From assembly GCA_009602725.1 (NCBI GenBank), contig WELB01000203.1:215408-256282 (forward strand): DNA of 40,875 nt, written 5' to 3'. This DNA is from Spirogloea muscicola (Eukaryota; Streptophyta; Zygnematophyceae; Spirogloeales; Spirogloeaceae). The notes under the pieces were generated by a model that saw only the letters and a list, made by a program, of their open reading frames with translations, did no database searches and was not told where the DNA came from. The translations under genes were made by a program, and so were the position numbers. Every line of letters begins with the position of its first letter. Position 1 is the stretch's first letter. This document shows positions 9,701 through 22,047 of this stretch, piece by piece.

Positions 9701-12700
9701 ATAAGTTGGTCTCTGTGAAGGTTCACAGCACTCCATTTCCAGCTTACTTATTGACCTATGTAAGAAAAAAGCTTACGTTCTTAGCACGTGAAGCAACACC
9801 ATTCGCCCTCTGTTGACCTTCTACAAAGTTGCCCATATATGTTGTTCACAGGTAACTCCTGTCTACATCAGTTTGGAGCCTGACTGGAGCAAGTACTACA
9901 GTCACTTCCTAAGGCTCTCACCCCAGGATCAGGTCTTGGGTTGCTGCCTGATCTTGGCACTTATCTGTTGTACCAATGCTTGATCTCCGCAGCCTGGTCT
10001 TTGCCTCAATTCTCCATAGGAGAGCTGAGCCTGCAGCTCACTGTCTGCAGGGTATCCACAATTGCCAACTTTGCAAGCCTTTGATTTGTCAGCGCCTGAC
10101 CTTTCCATGATCTTGTCAACAGGCAGTGGGTGTCAGAGTAGGGGTTACAGAATCATTTTTATTGCGGATGCTTCACATTGGGCAAACCAAGAGCCAAACT
10201 ATGAAGAGGAGAGTCAAGAGCATAAAGTCAAATGGGCTTCAGAAGGAGGAGAAGGACATAGAGGACACGTTACGCATTTGCAGGCGCTTCTATGTCTCGC
10301 TTCTCCTGGCCAAAGTTGTTCAGGTCAGTTTGTTGTGACTGTGTAGTTTGAATTGGCTATTTTGAGCTAGTAACTGTGTTCAGTTTGTGTGATTGAGGTT
10401 GAGACACCTGTGCAAGCTTTTTCTGTGCTTGATAGAGACAAAATTTTAGATGTAGGCAGGAAAGCTATTGACGAGCAGCATCGAGCCTTGATTGCACCAG
10501 GAGGTACCTTTGGCAACCATCTGTGATACCTACGGTGTGCAGAGAGGCATGGTCCAGGGTCTCCAGGACGCAGCTGGTAAATTTGCTGGCATGGTTTGCA
10601 CTTTCTGCGAAAGGCTTGGATGGCACGATCTGGAAGGCTTGATCTCGAGATTCCAGCGGAGGGTATCTTATGGAGTGCGGCAAGAGATTGTTGAACTCAC
10701 AAGCATCCCTTTGGTCAAGGTATGGGCCTTGCAGAAAGGGATATCCCAACTTGCTCGCAGGTCAAGGTCCTTACATTAGCTTGAGACTATATTCTCAACA
10801 GCTTGATGGGAGGTGCATGAGAACAAGTTTTCTGCTGAAAATATTACTCTAGTTCAGCAATCATAGCTGATCAGGCTCCTGTTCTCTGCTAGTCAGGCGT
10901 CACGAGCAAGAGCTTTGTACAAGGCAAATTATCGAACACCTCAGGCTGTGGCAGAAGCATCCTCAGGAGAGATCGTGAAGGCGTTGGCAGGAGGAGATAG
11001 CAGTGAAGCCAAACAAAGGAACCTAGTCTCTCTCGCGCACAAGATCAAGAAGGGTAAGATTCCGTATGATGTCTGGCCTGACGTCTACAATTTTTAACAT
11101 TCAGCAAGCGGTCTGCTATCGTTCAAGCGCACTCCTATCCACTTGCATAAGGGGGGTAAATGCTGCAAAATCATTTGTTGCACATTGACCAGCTCAGATT
11201 GACGTATGCTGTGGTTCAGGTGCTATGCGGCTGGTCTTGGAGAAGGCAGAGGAGGCAAGGTTGTCAGCCTTGTTGACCTTCCAGACTCTAGGTCTGCCTG
11301 TTCCTTCGGCACTATCATCACCTATTCATGACTCCAGCTTAAGTGCGCTTGAAGGTGGACAAAATGCTGGAGGTGCTATCACATGGGTGCCACTGCACAA
11401 GAAGGCTGCGTCCTCTCTCCTGGCGCCAGAAGTCAAAGACAAAGATGCGGCAAGGAATGGCTCATCAGGCGAGATGGCCAGACAACGGCGTGACACAGTA
11501 CAGAAGATTGCTCTTCAACAGGGCAGTGCAGATAAACTCTTTGGAATCGAGGCAACACATGATGTGCTTGGAAAGGGAGAGCATTCTGCATCAGAAGCAG
11601 GGCTTGTCTTGTGTCATGCGGGCAAAGAAGACCAGGGGCCCGTAAACATTGATAAAGTGCCAGGAGGATTGCAAGCATTCATTGCATCCTTGGATGGTGC
11701 AAAAGATGTCTTCTTTGACTTGCACATGAACAGAAAACTGCCTCGCCCAATTCTAGAGGGTATTGCTATGTGCTGGGAGGGCTCTCGCGTTCACTACTTC
11801 AAGATAGCAAGGAGCAAAAACTTCCAGGCACCGAGTGGAACGCCAGGCCAAGACAAGAATGTACAAGAAAGCCCAGGGAGTCACAAAGTGATTGCTGGGA
11901 GTCTGAAGCGGTGGCAGGCTCTGAGAAGCATCTTCGAAAGGAGCTGTGTGAGGAAGATTGGGTGGGATCTGAAAGAGCAAGTCAAAGTCCTCCGTAAGCC
12001 AGTGGTGCGGCTGCCAAATGGGAGCTGGGAGCAAGGGCCTCATACTGCAAGCCAGGGAGTCAACCTGTCAACTGGCAAAGATTCTTTGCTGGAGTTGAAG
12101 GCCGTTCATCTCGGTGACCCAATTATTGACCTGAGGATTGCGCTGTGGATCTTATCACCTGACCGTGAAAGCTCTGTTAGAGCACAAGCAAGCTCACTGG
12201 AACAGAAAGTGGTGCAGCACCTGCCATCTGAAGTGGCTGCATCTGCAGCCAGAGCTGGGAGGTGGGTCAGGCAAGTTGGAAGGGTTTCTCATGATGGCTG
12301 CTGCAGGCGGGTCGCACAAGTGCGAGCCCTGCATGGCGTTCTTGGCAAGACGGTACTCTCAGAAGGTCTCCAGATATCACTCTCGTCCGTGGAGATGCCA
12401 TTGGTAAGTCATACTGCCGATGTAAAGCAGGAACCTGCATCTGCCTTGCCTTGTCATGATTGCGACGAGTTTGGTAATAGCTGTGAGGGCTGATCATGTG
12501 TAGGTACGGGTCTTGGCGGACATGGAGCTGCATGGCATACGCTTCGACAAACAGGCGTGCAAAGAAAGTCAGAAGGCCGTGGAGCTGAAGCTCAAGGAAC
12601 TTGAGAGCTCTGCACACCAGCTTGCAGGGACAACTTTCTCAGTCTCTACACCTGCTGAGGTGGCAGAGGTCCTCTACTCCCATCTCAAGCTTGCTGTGCC

Positions 12701-15426
12701 TCCGGGAGCAAGTAAAGGATTGCGGCACTTCAGCACCGATAAGCAGGCATTAGAGTGCCTGAAGTAAGTGGAAACTCGACCTTAACAACACATTATGAGC
12801 TGGCTTTTTCCGGTATCATGATGGCCCTATTTCTTGCATAAAGGATTGATTGAACGTTGACTTGCCACGTTCAAAATTCATGCAAGTGCTAGTTAGTCCG
12901 TAACAACTTACTTCTGGCCTTACTTCTACAGAGGTACGCACCCAGTGGTGGCCATCATCCAGGAGCACCGCAGCCTCTCCAAGCTACTATATGGGACCCT
13001 TGAGACTTTAGTCCACTATGCAAAACCTTGCAAAGATGCTGTCAGTCCTCTTGCTGGCAGTAAACCAACAGCGGGTTGCAGGCTTCACATGGATAGAGAT
13101 ACATGCAGTGCTACCGAAGGTCTGGATGCAACTTTGCAATCCAGTGATGAATATACCATATATGGTACATGGCAGCAGACTGCGTCGTCAACGGGAAGAC
13201 TTGCCATGGAAGATCCAAATCTGCAGGTCAGAGCTTGAAGTGATAGGTGCCAGGCTTGCACAATGTAAAGCTCTAGAGAAGGAGATCGACAAGTCTTCCT
13301 CTTTTGCGTCCATGCACCTTGTCCTTCCATTGACCTCGGGCTTGCCCCCACGAGTAGCTCAATTCACGACCTCTGATGTACTTGAATTGTGTGCCGTTCA
13401 GCAGTGCGTCGAGCATGCCATTGAATTCACTCTGAAAGATGAGGACACTCGTGTGACAAGCTTGGAAGTCAATCCCCGAAGCTTCTTTCTCCCTCATGAG
13501 GTACAGTGTCTCATTGTGTCATGGGCATCCTATCCTGTTCTCTGTTGGCAGCCATTTGGGTTTGCTTTTGGGCAGGACATGCTGATATAGGCAGTTATCA
13601 TACATGTGCGTCTTCATTACACTTCTTGTACTCAGCAATTTCAAGTATGAGCGTGTGTTCCTGGTTGAAAGTCAAGCAGTGCAGCATTTAAGTGGGTAAC
13701 GAATTTGTTGCAAGACGTCTGAGAGAAAGTAATGCCTGTGCAGAAAGAGTGGGTCTTACTGTCAGCCGATTACTCCCAGATTGAGATTCGATTGATGGCG
13801 CATTTTTCAAACGATGGGGCTCTTATCGATATTCTTCGTGAATCTGCCGGTAGGAGCAATATAGCCTTCGCTCATAAACGAATAGCTCTAACATTAGCCA
13901 GTCATCTGATAACAGAGAACGTTGCTGTGAAGAGCACTGCCCTAACTTAAGAGTGCAAGGATGTTCGAAGTGCCGACTACTGGATTCAAACAGTTGTGTT
14001 TGTGGCCCTTGGCAGGTGACCTTTTCCGTATGATTGCCACTAGCTGGCTGAAGAGAGACAGCACTGAGGTCACAATGAAGGAGCGCGAAATAGCAAAGAG
14101 GTTGGTCTATGGCATTCTCTATGGGATGGGATGCGATGCTCTTGCGGACAAGCTCGGGTGCTGTGTGGAGGAAGCCACAAAGCGCAAAGAAGAGTTTCTG
14201 AATACGTACCCTGGAATTAGGTCTTGGCTGGCACAAGAGATTGCCTCATGCAAAGAAAGAGGGTGAGGCTTATTCTCGAATATTCATTCACAAGATTTTA
14301 CATGTTGCTCTGATGCGGACACTCAATCTCCTGAGCAAGTTCTGGGCTTCGATTAGTTGTCTTGTTTTGCTTGTGAGGGAGGTCGTATGCTTGTATAAGC
14401 GACTGTACTTGAGTAGTACTAGAAGCACATTCAGCAAGGAGTGTCTTGCTGGTTATTGCTGCTCATCTGGGAACAGTAAGCATGTCAATACTGCTGCTTT
14501 CTCATCATTCTAGGATGGACCAATGTGCAGGTACATTGCAACCTTGAATGGGCGGAAACGTTTTATTGACAAGATCAATAGTTGGACTCAACATGACCGA
14601 GCAAAAGGCAGACGGCAGTCTGTCAACTCTATCTGCCAGGTGTGCTATCTGGCTCTTACAGTTTCCTCAAAGTTACCTGGTAGGACCTGCTAAGAGTAAG
14701 CAAGCCGTTTGTGACTGCCATGTCGGAGAGAAATGAATCTTCGGCTTCGCTGAAGTAAGACCGAGACTGCTGTGCTTAATGCTGATGGCATTGTCACGAC
14801 AGGGCTCTGCAGCAGACATCATCAAAGTTGCCATGCTCAACCTACACTCACGAGTTGGCAGCCTCAAAGAAGCAGATACAGAGGATATAGTCACTGTTAA
14901 GGAGCTAAAAGGCAAAGTACATCTGCTGCTCCAGGTGACCAACGAGCACATAATAGGGCAACAGGATGTTACATTTTCAATTGATGACGCTCATATGAAA
15001 TATTTGGACATGGGTGGCCCTCACAACAGTGAACCTTAATACGGATTGCCAATCTGTGTGCAGATGCATGATGAACTGCTGCTTGAAGTCCACCAGTCCG
15101 TCCTTCATCAAGCAGCCGCAGAAGTTCGCCACTGTATGGAGAGTGCTGCAAGCCTCCGCGGTGAGAGCTCTCATTCTATGCCTTATAGAACCTCACCTTA
15201 GTAGTGTAAGGAAAGGACGTGAGCCAAGTCACAATGAGAACACCTTCGCTCGAGTGTGCCTATATGGCTGTTGCCTGCATCAGAAGTGCTTTAGTGAACA
15301 TTTGCAGTATGTGACATTCGTTGGCTATTGCATGTCTTTCTTGCAGTTCCCTTGCATGTGAAAGTACGAGTAGGTTCCTCTTGGGGTCAACTGCAAGCCC
15401 TCAAGGAAATGGATAGCAATTTTTGA
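3798..15426 (+). CDS. POLQ: DNA polymerase theta (helicase-polymerase, TEBICHI type)
   Basis: Bifunctional enzyme of polymerase theta-mediated end joining in the nucleus. A superfamily 2 helicase (about aa 545-1250) is joined to a family A polymerase (about aa 1690-2174). Proposed exons: 3798-3863, 4230-4669, 4858-4963, 5120-5498, 5707-6424, 6684-6789, 6903-7103, 7298-7525, 7824-7985, 8215-8433, 8546-8758, 9003-9212, 9424-9636, 9852-9932, 10123-10323, 10501-10719, 10897-11053, 11220-12403, 12504-12763, 12932-13226, 13405-13500, 13744-13849, 14016-14262, 14531-14639, 14803-14934, 15064-15160, 15347-15426. All joins keep phase and sum to 2,175 codons, close to plant TEBICHI. Visible motifs are Walker A STSAGKS (across exons 5/6), [32 protein letters not shown], motif [11 protein letters not shown], the O-helix region YGILYGMG and motif [10 protein letters not shown]. 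The polymerase aspartates are present. Oddity: an in-frame TAG at 4473-4475. Exon 1 is the least certain exon. Confidence 0.95.
4473..4475 (+). other. In-frame TAG inside POLQ exon 2
   Basis: The reading frame of exon 2 is coding-like both before (FFAAKKIRP...) and after (KLLPLLKAC...) this stop, and its phase fits the next four junctions. An in-phase intron ending at TAG would be only 42 nt (4434-4475), while most introns of this gene exceed 100 nt. A sequencing error, a real nonsense allele or a wrong exon boundary are all possible. Confidence 0.7.
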
Positions 15427-16981
15427 CTGACCAGGACCGAGTGTTAGCATCCGAAGCAGCAACTCTGCTCAGCCTGCCACCCCTTTTAGCACGACGTGGT
15501 CCAGAAGGCCCAATAAGCAATGCCAGACTGGTAGTAGCAGGACCATGTCTTGGCAAGCTGAAGTCCTGCATGGCTTGCAGGTGGTGCTGATGGTTATATG
15601 GTGATGATTCAAACACACCATCTGCACCACTGGCAAGCCAGGCATGGGCGTAATGTTTGTGCTAAACCCTCACCACCGACAGCTTAGTACTGGGCGAAAC
15701 GCTACCGATTTTGCAAGTCTCAAAAATTTTCGTATAATGAGATGCGTCCAGTGCCATGTAAAGTGCGATCAGTTGCCTTTCACCATGTCAAGGGAAATCC
15801 TTCCGACCTGTGTACTTTCTGCGTCGTCCAGTGGCTGACCAGTCGTGGCAGTATAAGTTGCTGGCATGCACCGTACATTAGACATAAGCTTGATTGATGT
15901 ATATATATCTAGCAAAGCGATGGTGCTTTGGGGGTTTGGGAAATGATAAGTCATAGCAACTGATGCCGACAGCAAGCCGTCATCTGCATGACCTTGCAAT
16001 ATCAGCAAATTTTCAAAGTATGTGACATTGGGAAGGAGTGGCATCTCAAATAGGACTCACCACGCAGGTATGATATTCTCAGTGACTAGGACTGCTTTGC
16101 TGGGTTGGCCTGTTTAGCGCTCCCAAGCCTTCCATCGTGTCAATACACGTAAGTTTCAAGATCTGGCTATTCATCAGCAAGCTGGGCGCGCTCTTAAGTG
16201 CGGCCACCAGCTTCCATGGCGGCGCTCCGGCTCCCCCAGTTAGCCTGTCAGACTTGTATGTGCTCACCCGTGGGTATTAACGTCTCACTGTTACCTTAGC
16301 CTTAGCCACCTTAGCATAGGGCTTCGGTTTGATTAGCCCCACTGATTGCACTAGCTTTGCCTGAACAGTGTATTGGTTTGCATTGCCCACCCTTCATTTC
16401 CTGCGCACACAGCGCCATCGCGGTGCGCCATCTCACAGCCATCGCCCCACTTTGTAATGCATTCCGTCACACACCACCCCGGGCACGACTGCTCTCTTGG
16501 AATCCGGGGATGCTGACCAAGTAAGGTGGTTAGGCTGAGTGCCTTCGCCAGTGGCAAGGCGTAATCGCTGTACTAAGCGATCCATCCTACCCAAGCTTGC
16601 TCGCTGACGACTTTATAGCATTCAGTGGGCATTGGCCTTTGTCAAGCCTGTGCCAACAAGTCGAGCCTGGGAAACGACGAGTGACTCCTCCGTGACACAC
16701 TCGTCTTCGTGGCCACTTGGGTCACTGTCTGCTTCAGCGCACTGGTAGCTCTGGCACCTTCGAGCTCTGTTCATTTCATTTTGTTCACTATCTCTTTATT
16801 GGCTGGCCACTTACAGCCATTGCCCTCTACTGGCAGTTTTCCTTCGTCACTCCACTCTGCAGTGGTCGTCAGCGTGAGCCAAAGCGCCGCTGCGGCGCCG
16901 CGCCGACGTCTATGCTCGCCAGGCGATGCTGCGACGACGGCGGCCGAAGGTGGGGGTGAGAAGGGAAGTTAGGTCTCGAGG
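15427..16981. other. Intergenic spacer between POLQ and PIN
   Basis: Contains the presumed POLQ 3' UTR, then decayed repeats. A segment at about 16100-16260 is homologous to 2300-2380. Module-like pieces follow at 16375-16450 (CACAGCGCCATCGCGGTGCGCCATC) and 16780-16850 (TTATTGGCTGGCCACTTACAGCCATTGCC, compare 39238-39265). From about 16860 the DNA becomes GC-rich, consistent with the promoter and 5' UTR of the PIN gene. No ORF here is convincing. Confidence 0.55.
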
Positions 16982-19900
16982 ATGATCACCGGGAGCGACG
17001 CGTACCACGTGCTCAGCGCCGTGGTGCCGCTCTACTTCGCCATCGGCCTCGGCTTCGCGTCCGTGCGCCTGTTCCGCATCCTGACGCCCGAGCAGGTCGC
17101 CGGCGTCAACCGCGTCGTTGCCCTCGTCGCCGTCCCCGTCCTCGGCTTCCAGGTCCGCACTGCCCACATGCAGCGCTGCCCACTGCTCACATGCAGCCGC
17201 CAACGTCGCCAGCCATGGCTTCCGCTTTGGAAGCTCAGTGCCAATTCACAAGCATAATTTCTCATGTCACTCCTCAAGCTCCTGACTGCAGAGTCAGAGC
17301 TGGGGCCTCATAGATTGCCAGCAATGGATAATACCTTCATTGTCATTCTCCTACTTGCGGCAGTTCATTGCAGAGACGAACCTCTACCACATCGAGTACT
17401 TCTTCATCTTAGCGGACACCGTGAGCAAGGCCCTGGTCCTGGCCTCGCTCCTGGCCGTCGCGTTCTGGGCGCCCAAGCGGTGGCTGCGCCGCTTCACCCT
17501 CTCCTCTGCCCACCGCCTTCGTGCGTGGGCCTACGACTGGTCGCTCACCATTTTCATGGTCGCCACGCTGCCCAACACGCTCATCATTGGTGAGATTCAG
17601 CACAATTTACCAACATCACTCCAGAGCCTTGATTGCTTGCATTGGAATTAAGAATGTGAACCTTAGAATTGCCAACCAGGTTCTTGGTCCTTACAGTCTT
17701 AGTTGGTGAAGCCCAGCAGTATCTTAGTGCTCACATGCTCACATGCAAACGTGAATCCACCTCCTCTGCTTGGCACGTCCAACACATAACTGTCAGTGGC
17801 CTTACTCTGCAGCTTTTATGGCGGCTTGTCAGGTGTCCCGGTGCTTACTGCCATGTATGGTGCTCGTGCTGGGAACCTCATTGCCCAGATTGTTGTTGCC
17901 CAAGTAAGGCCGCATCCAGTCACTCGCGCAGGGGTATGTAGGTTAGGGAACCTCTACCACGCCCCTCATGACATGGAGAACTCATAAAGTTGGGCAGTCA
18001 CATGATCCAGTAAATACTTGCTATTTTGGTATTCTATCAAATAATAAATGAGAATGTTGTAGTGGTCATGTAGAGCCTGCTCAGCCCCTGAACACCGGAA
18101 GGCTGATACCTGTAAGCACCCCAGAAAAGAAGATCAGCTACAACAGCATCTGCAGCCCTCCCTCCAAGTCTCACTGCGTGTGATAAGCAGCAAGCATTGT
18201 GCCTCTTGATGGCAGGTTATCATATGGTACTCCTTTCTCATCGTGGCTTTCGAATGCCGAGCGGCCATCTCGGAGAGTGTGCGGGTGCTCTCTATCCCGC
18301 CGCGCCTTGCTGAGTTGACAGCAGTAATAGAGGATGATGGATACCAAACCCCGAGCACGTTGTGCGTGGCTCTGCCGCCACCTTTGGAGGCGGCACAAAA
18401 AAGTCAGAGCCCCCATAGCGAGGAGGCCAGCTCGGGACCAGCCAGTGACCAAGCAAGCTCCTGCAACAGCATGAGTAAGCTCGTGTTGTAAGCTCTTGAC
18501 ACATGACACTGGGGTCTGTGCCAGATCATGATGGATACTTGTGATAATGATGTGGGTTGAGTGAAGTACTTGCGACCTGCTGGGCAGGCCTATGAGCTGT
18601 CATTTGCAGATTCGTCTTAAATCTCAGGGCCATTGATTGCAGTACGTCCCATCGTTAAGCTCGTACTGTTGTGCCATGATGCACATTCAGATCGTGCTTG
18701 CGATCAGCATTGGCTTTGGAATCCCAACACAGAGGTAGCATGAAGGACTGACATCAGAGTCCGTCATTGGTCCTCGTTGCAGGGCACGGAGGATCCGGTC
18801 AAGGGGATATGAACGAATTGGAAAGTGACAATAAGGCAGGTCACAAGCAAGCTGAGGAGGTTACAAGTAAAGGCGGGAGGGGTGTTGCCAGTGTCAGCTT
18901 TGCCGAGGCGTCCTCGCGCTCACTGGCTGCCCTGAGGCCGAAGTCCTCGTGGCGCCTGATACTCAAAATACTGGCTCGGAAGCTCATTGCAAACCCCAAC
19001 ATGTACTCAAGCACTCTTGGTGTTGCATATTCACTGCTGTCATTTGGGTAAGCTTTTCTATCCGACAACAGTGGATATGAGCATCTTTTTTAGACTACCT
19101 CACATGCTGTTGTTTGATATCAAAGCCTTGTCCGGAAGGAAAAGCTTTATGAAGGCCACTGCTTACGCATCGGCAACCATTGACTTTCACAAAGCTCTGC
19201 CATGTGGTGAAGTTGTCCTTGTATGCAGGGAATTGTGCAGTTCTGCACTTTCCTGTACTAATTATCCTATCTGAAGCCAAATGCATTGTGAACAGATTTC
19301 TGAAAATCCTGCAGCCCGTGGTTGAATCGTTCTCTCAGTAAATTGTTTTCTCAATATGTGCATCCCCCTGTGTCCAACAGATTTGACTTTGGCATGCCCC
19401 TGATGCTACGGAACACCTTGGACATCATTTCTCGCACTGGCCTGGGCATGTCCATGTACAGCCTAGGTAGTAAAGCGCAAGCTCTGCTGTCAGTCTGGCT
19501 TTGATACATAAGGGGTGCCTGTATAGCCACTTTGACAATGGACTGTGAGATTAGGATTCGGGTTCTAGCAGTGCCAAAGAGCAAGCATCAGACTAGCATG
19601 ACTAAGCTATTTCTAATTGCAAACATATATGCAGGTCACTTATGGTAACCTGCCGACAAGAGTTAATTATGACAGAGCAGTATTTGCCTGACTCTTCCAT
19701 ACTTGCAACATTGGCAGGTCTCTTCATGGGCAGTCAGAACACGCTGGTTCCATGCGGCGCATGCATCGCTGCTTGGACCCTTGCCACGCGCTTCATTGCC
19801 GGGCCCGCCCTTATGGCAGGCATCTCCGCGGCATGCGGCCTCCGCGGCGACACCCTTCGCATTGCAACTCTTCAGGTGCACATTGCCTTGTGTTCTCCCC

Positions 19901-20866
19901 AAGGGTGCATGATGCTTAAGTTGCTGCTATTGTTGTTGTTGTTGTTGTTATTCCAGTTATTGTTATTTTGTTATTACTGTTGTTCATGTTGTTGTTGACC
20001 TTGCCCAAGGTCGTCATGAGCAACTTTCTATGCTCATGCAAATCTGATTTTAGTGTAAGATGATTGTTCTGCAACTCTTGCCAGGCAGCGCTTCCACAGG
20101 GAATTGTGGCTTTTGTATTTGCCAATGAGTATAAGGTCCATGCAGAAGTGCTCAGCACTGGGTATGGACCCTTCCTAATTGAGTCCGCGTGTCTTCTGCA
20201 GTGGATTGAACCACTGTAGCCCCAAGCTAAATTTTCAGTGTTCAATTCCACATAGGAAGTGCTTTTCTGGGCAATATCCTAGGAATATGTAGACCTCCAT
20301 TAGCTGCAAATCTGGACCTAAGTCATTGGTTGCTTCTTGATCAAAGTGATCTGGTCTGATTGGTTTTGGGTTGTCTTGCTTGAACCCAGAGTAAGCTTGG
20401 GCACTGTCATCTCCATCCCAATTCTCATCGTGTACTACATACTCTTTGGGCTGTGAGGTGGTTCTCCCAGTTATACCTACTCCATTGACGGCGCAGGGCA
20501 AAGCTGGAGGTATGCTATAGTTAAGGTCTGTCCCTCCCCTGCGATCTGCCGCAACTCTACTGTTTCCTGATGTGTGGTGATGCCCCCTCCTCATTGCAAC
20601 TGTCACCATACCCTCTGTTGCTAAGGGGTCGAGGGATAGCCAGCAAGCTGCTCATAGTAGGGCTAAGAGCAAGTCAAATTGTGGCTCGACTGCCGGTCAA
20701 CCCTTGACTTTGGGCATATTTATGTACCTGTCTTACTAGTGGAGTTGTACTGTTGTATGCCAATCAGCAAAGCTTGGGGAGTCATGCCAGTCAGGACAAC
20801 TCTCTGATGATGGCCGGAGTTGCGAGGTTACAGCTTGGCACACTGCTGACAATCGTCCACATGTGA
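16982..20866 (+). CDS. PIN: PIN-type auxin efflux carrier
   Basis: Membrane transporter exporting auxin (family knowledge). Proposed exons: 16982-17152, 17364-17589, 17833-17903, 18216-18474, 18783-19047, 19381-19466, 19718-19875, 20085-20161, 20827-20866. Phases all fit and give 450 aa plus stop. The N-terminal hydrophobic bundle begins MITGSDAYHVLSAVVPLYFA and includes LPNTLIIG and VPVLTAMYG. A hydrophilic loop of only about 130 residues (about aa 160-295) follows. The C-terminal bundle carries NPNMY (aa 313-317), MPLMLRNTLDIIS, GLGMSMYSLGLFMGSQ, GLRGDTLRIA and AALPQGIVAFVFANEY. These are hallmarks of streptophyte PINs rather than PILS proteins. The loop is shorter than in canonical long PINs of land plants. 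The last exon is tiny, and an alternative C-terminus using sequence to 21096 cannot be excluded. Confidence 0.93.
19918..19998 (+). repeat. TTG-rich microsatellite in PIN intron 7
   Basis: Imperfect TTG repeats (TTGTTGTTGTTG...) interrupted by TTA, CTG and TTC triplets, between PIN exons 7 and 8. It produces spurious leucine-rich or asparagine-rich open frames on the two strands. Confidence 0.85.
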
Positions 20867-22047
20867 GTCTGGCTTCCTGCCGCACAATGTTGCTGACTGT
20901 ATCTTACTGCATATGGCACCTATGGCCAACTTCTTCAGTCTCCTTGACAATCTTACTGAGGCTGCTGGGCAGTGCTGTCATTCTGCAGGTCCTTCTCATG
21001 GTGTTGGCTAGCAAGGTACATAGCTTTTGTGCAGAGTGGGCCGCCAAGGAGGCACTGGTTGCAGGCAGGTTCCTCCATTTGCAAAAAACCACCTAACTGC
21101 GACTGTTACAGTAAGTAGCCCCATTGGCATATGCTCGCCATGCAGGAGTCGAGCTGGCTGACAGGAAACCAACACAGTCCAGCAGTGGCTTCCTTCACTT
21201 CACTTCACTTGCCGCGCCAAAGCTAAATGCCATACAGTGGCAAATGGTTGACTAGATTATAATGTGTATTACATGTCACTGAAGCAACGGCTAGTGCGCT
21301 GTACCTCCGCCTACGTAAGTAGCCTTCCAGGCCGATGCAGAGGAATGGTCATTTCGAGTTAGCTGTAGGGGCAGCGCTAGCAGCGCCAAAGTGCAATGTG
21401 GCAGATTTATCACTTTGTGATGTGCCCATTCTTAACGCGGACATGTATATATTGGATACTCCGTACGAGGAGCTCACTGAGCAAACACCCGCTTTTGCAC
21501 TGCCCTTCTGAAGCCAACGCTCACAATGAAGCAGCCAGCAGTGCATAAATTTGATCACCACACGCAAGTTGCTGGCTCACGTAACAACTGCTTGGCGATT
21601 CTGTTGAGCATTGGTGAAGACTTGTACTGGCTTCAAGACATGTGAGGACTGGACAGGCTACAGAATGCTCATTTACCACGAGCTGGAGCCTGGTCCAGAT
21701 ACACTAAGAATGGCACAGTACCTCCTTGATCATCCACTAAGTACAGCTTGCAGGACACAGCAGCCCCTGAGGTAGAGAGCCACCTGTGATGAGCTCAAGC
21801 CTCGCGAACGGTCAGACCTGGACCCCTGACCAACTGACTGTTGAATAGAGCAAAATGACCAGCAACAAATGTGATGACATTGAGGACGATGAGGAGATCA
21901 TGCTGCAGCTCGAGTGAATGCAATTGAAGCAACTCGATTGTAAGCCCCCAACAAGTACCAACACTGAGAAACCGTGGACAAAGCGTCAAAAATTGCTTGT
22001 ATATGTGCAAAGAGGCGGAAAAGCACGCTCCAGAGAGACGTGCTTGC
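20867..22047. other. Tail-to-tail spacer between PIN and RPP0
   Basis: The two genes converge here, so this stretch should contain both 3' UTRs. A short CTTCA repeat lies at 21194-21210. I see no conserved ORF, tRNA or hairpin-module repeat. Confidence 0.6.

Noticed and set aside
20991-21096. An extra C-terminal PIN exon (VLLMVLASK...)
   Set aside because: Has acceptor-like CAG, but the phase does not fit the preceding donor; the TGA at 20864-20866 gives a complete in-frame model.
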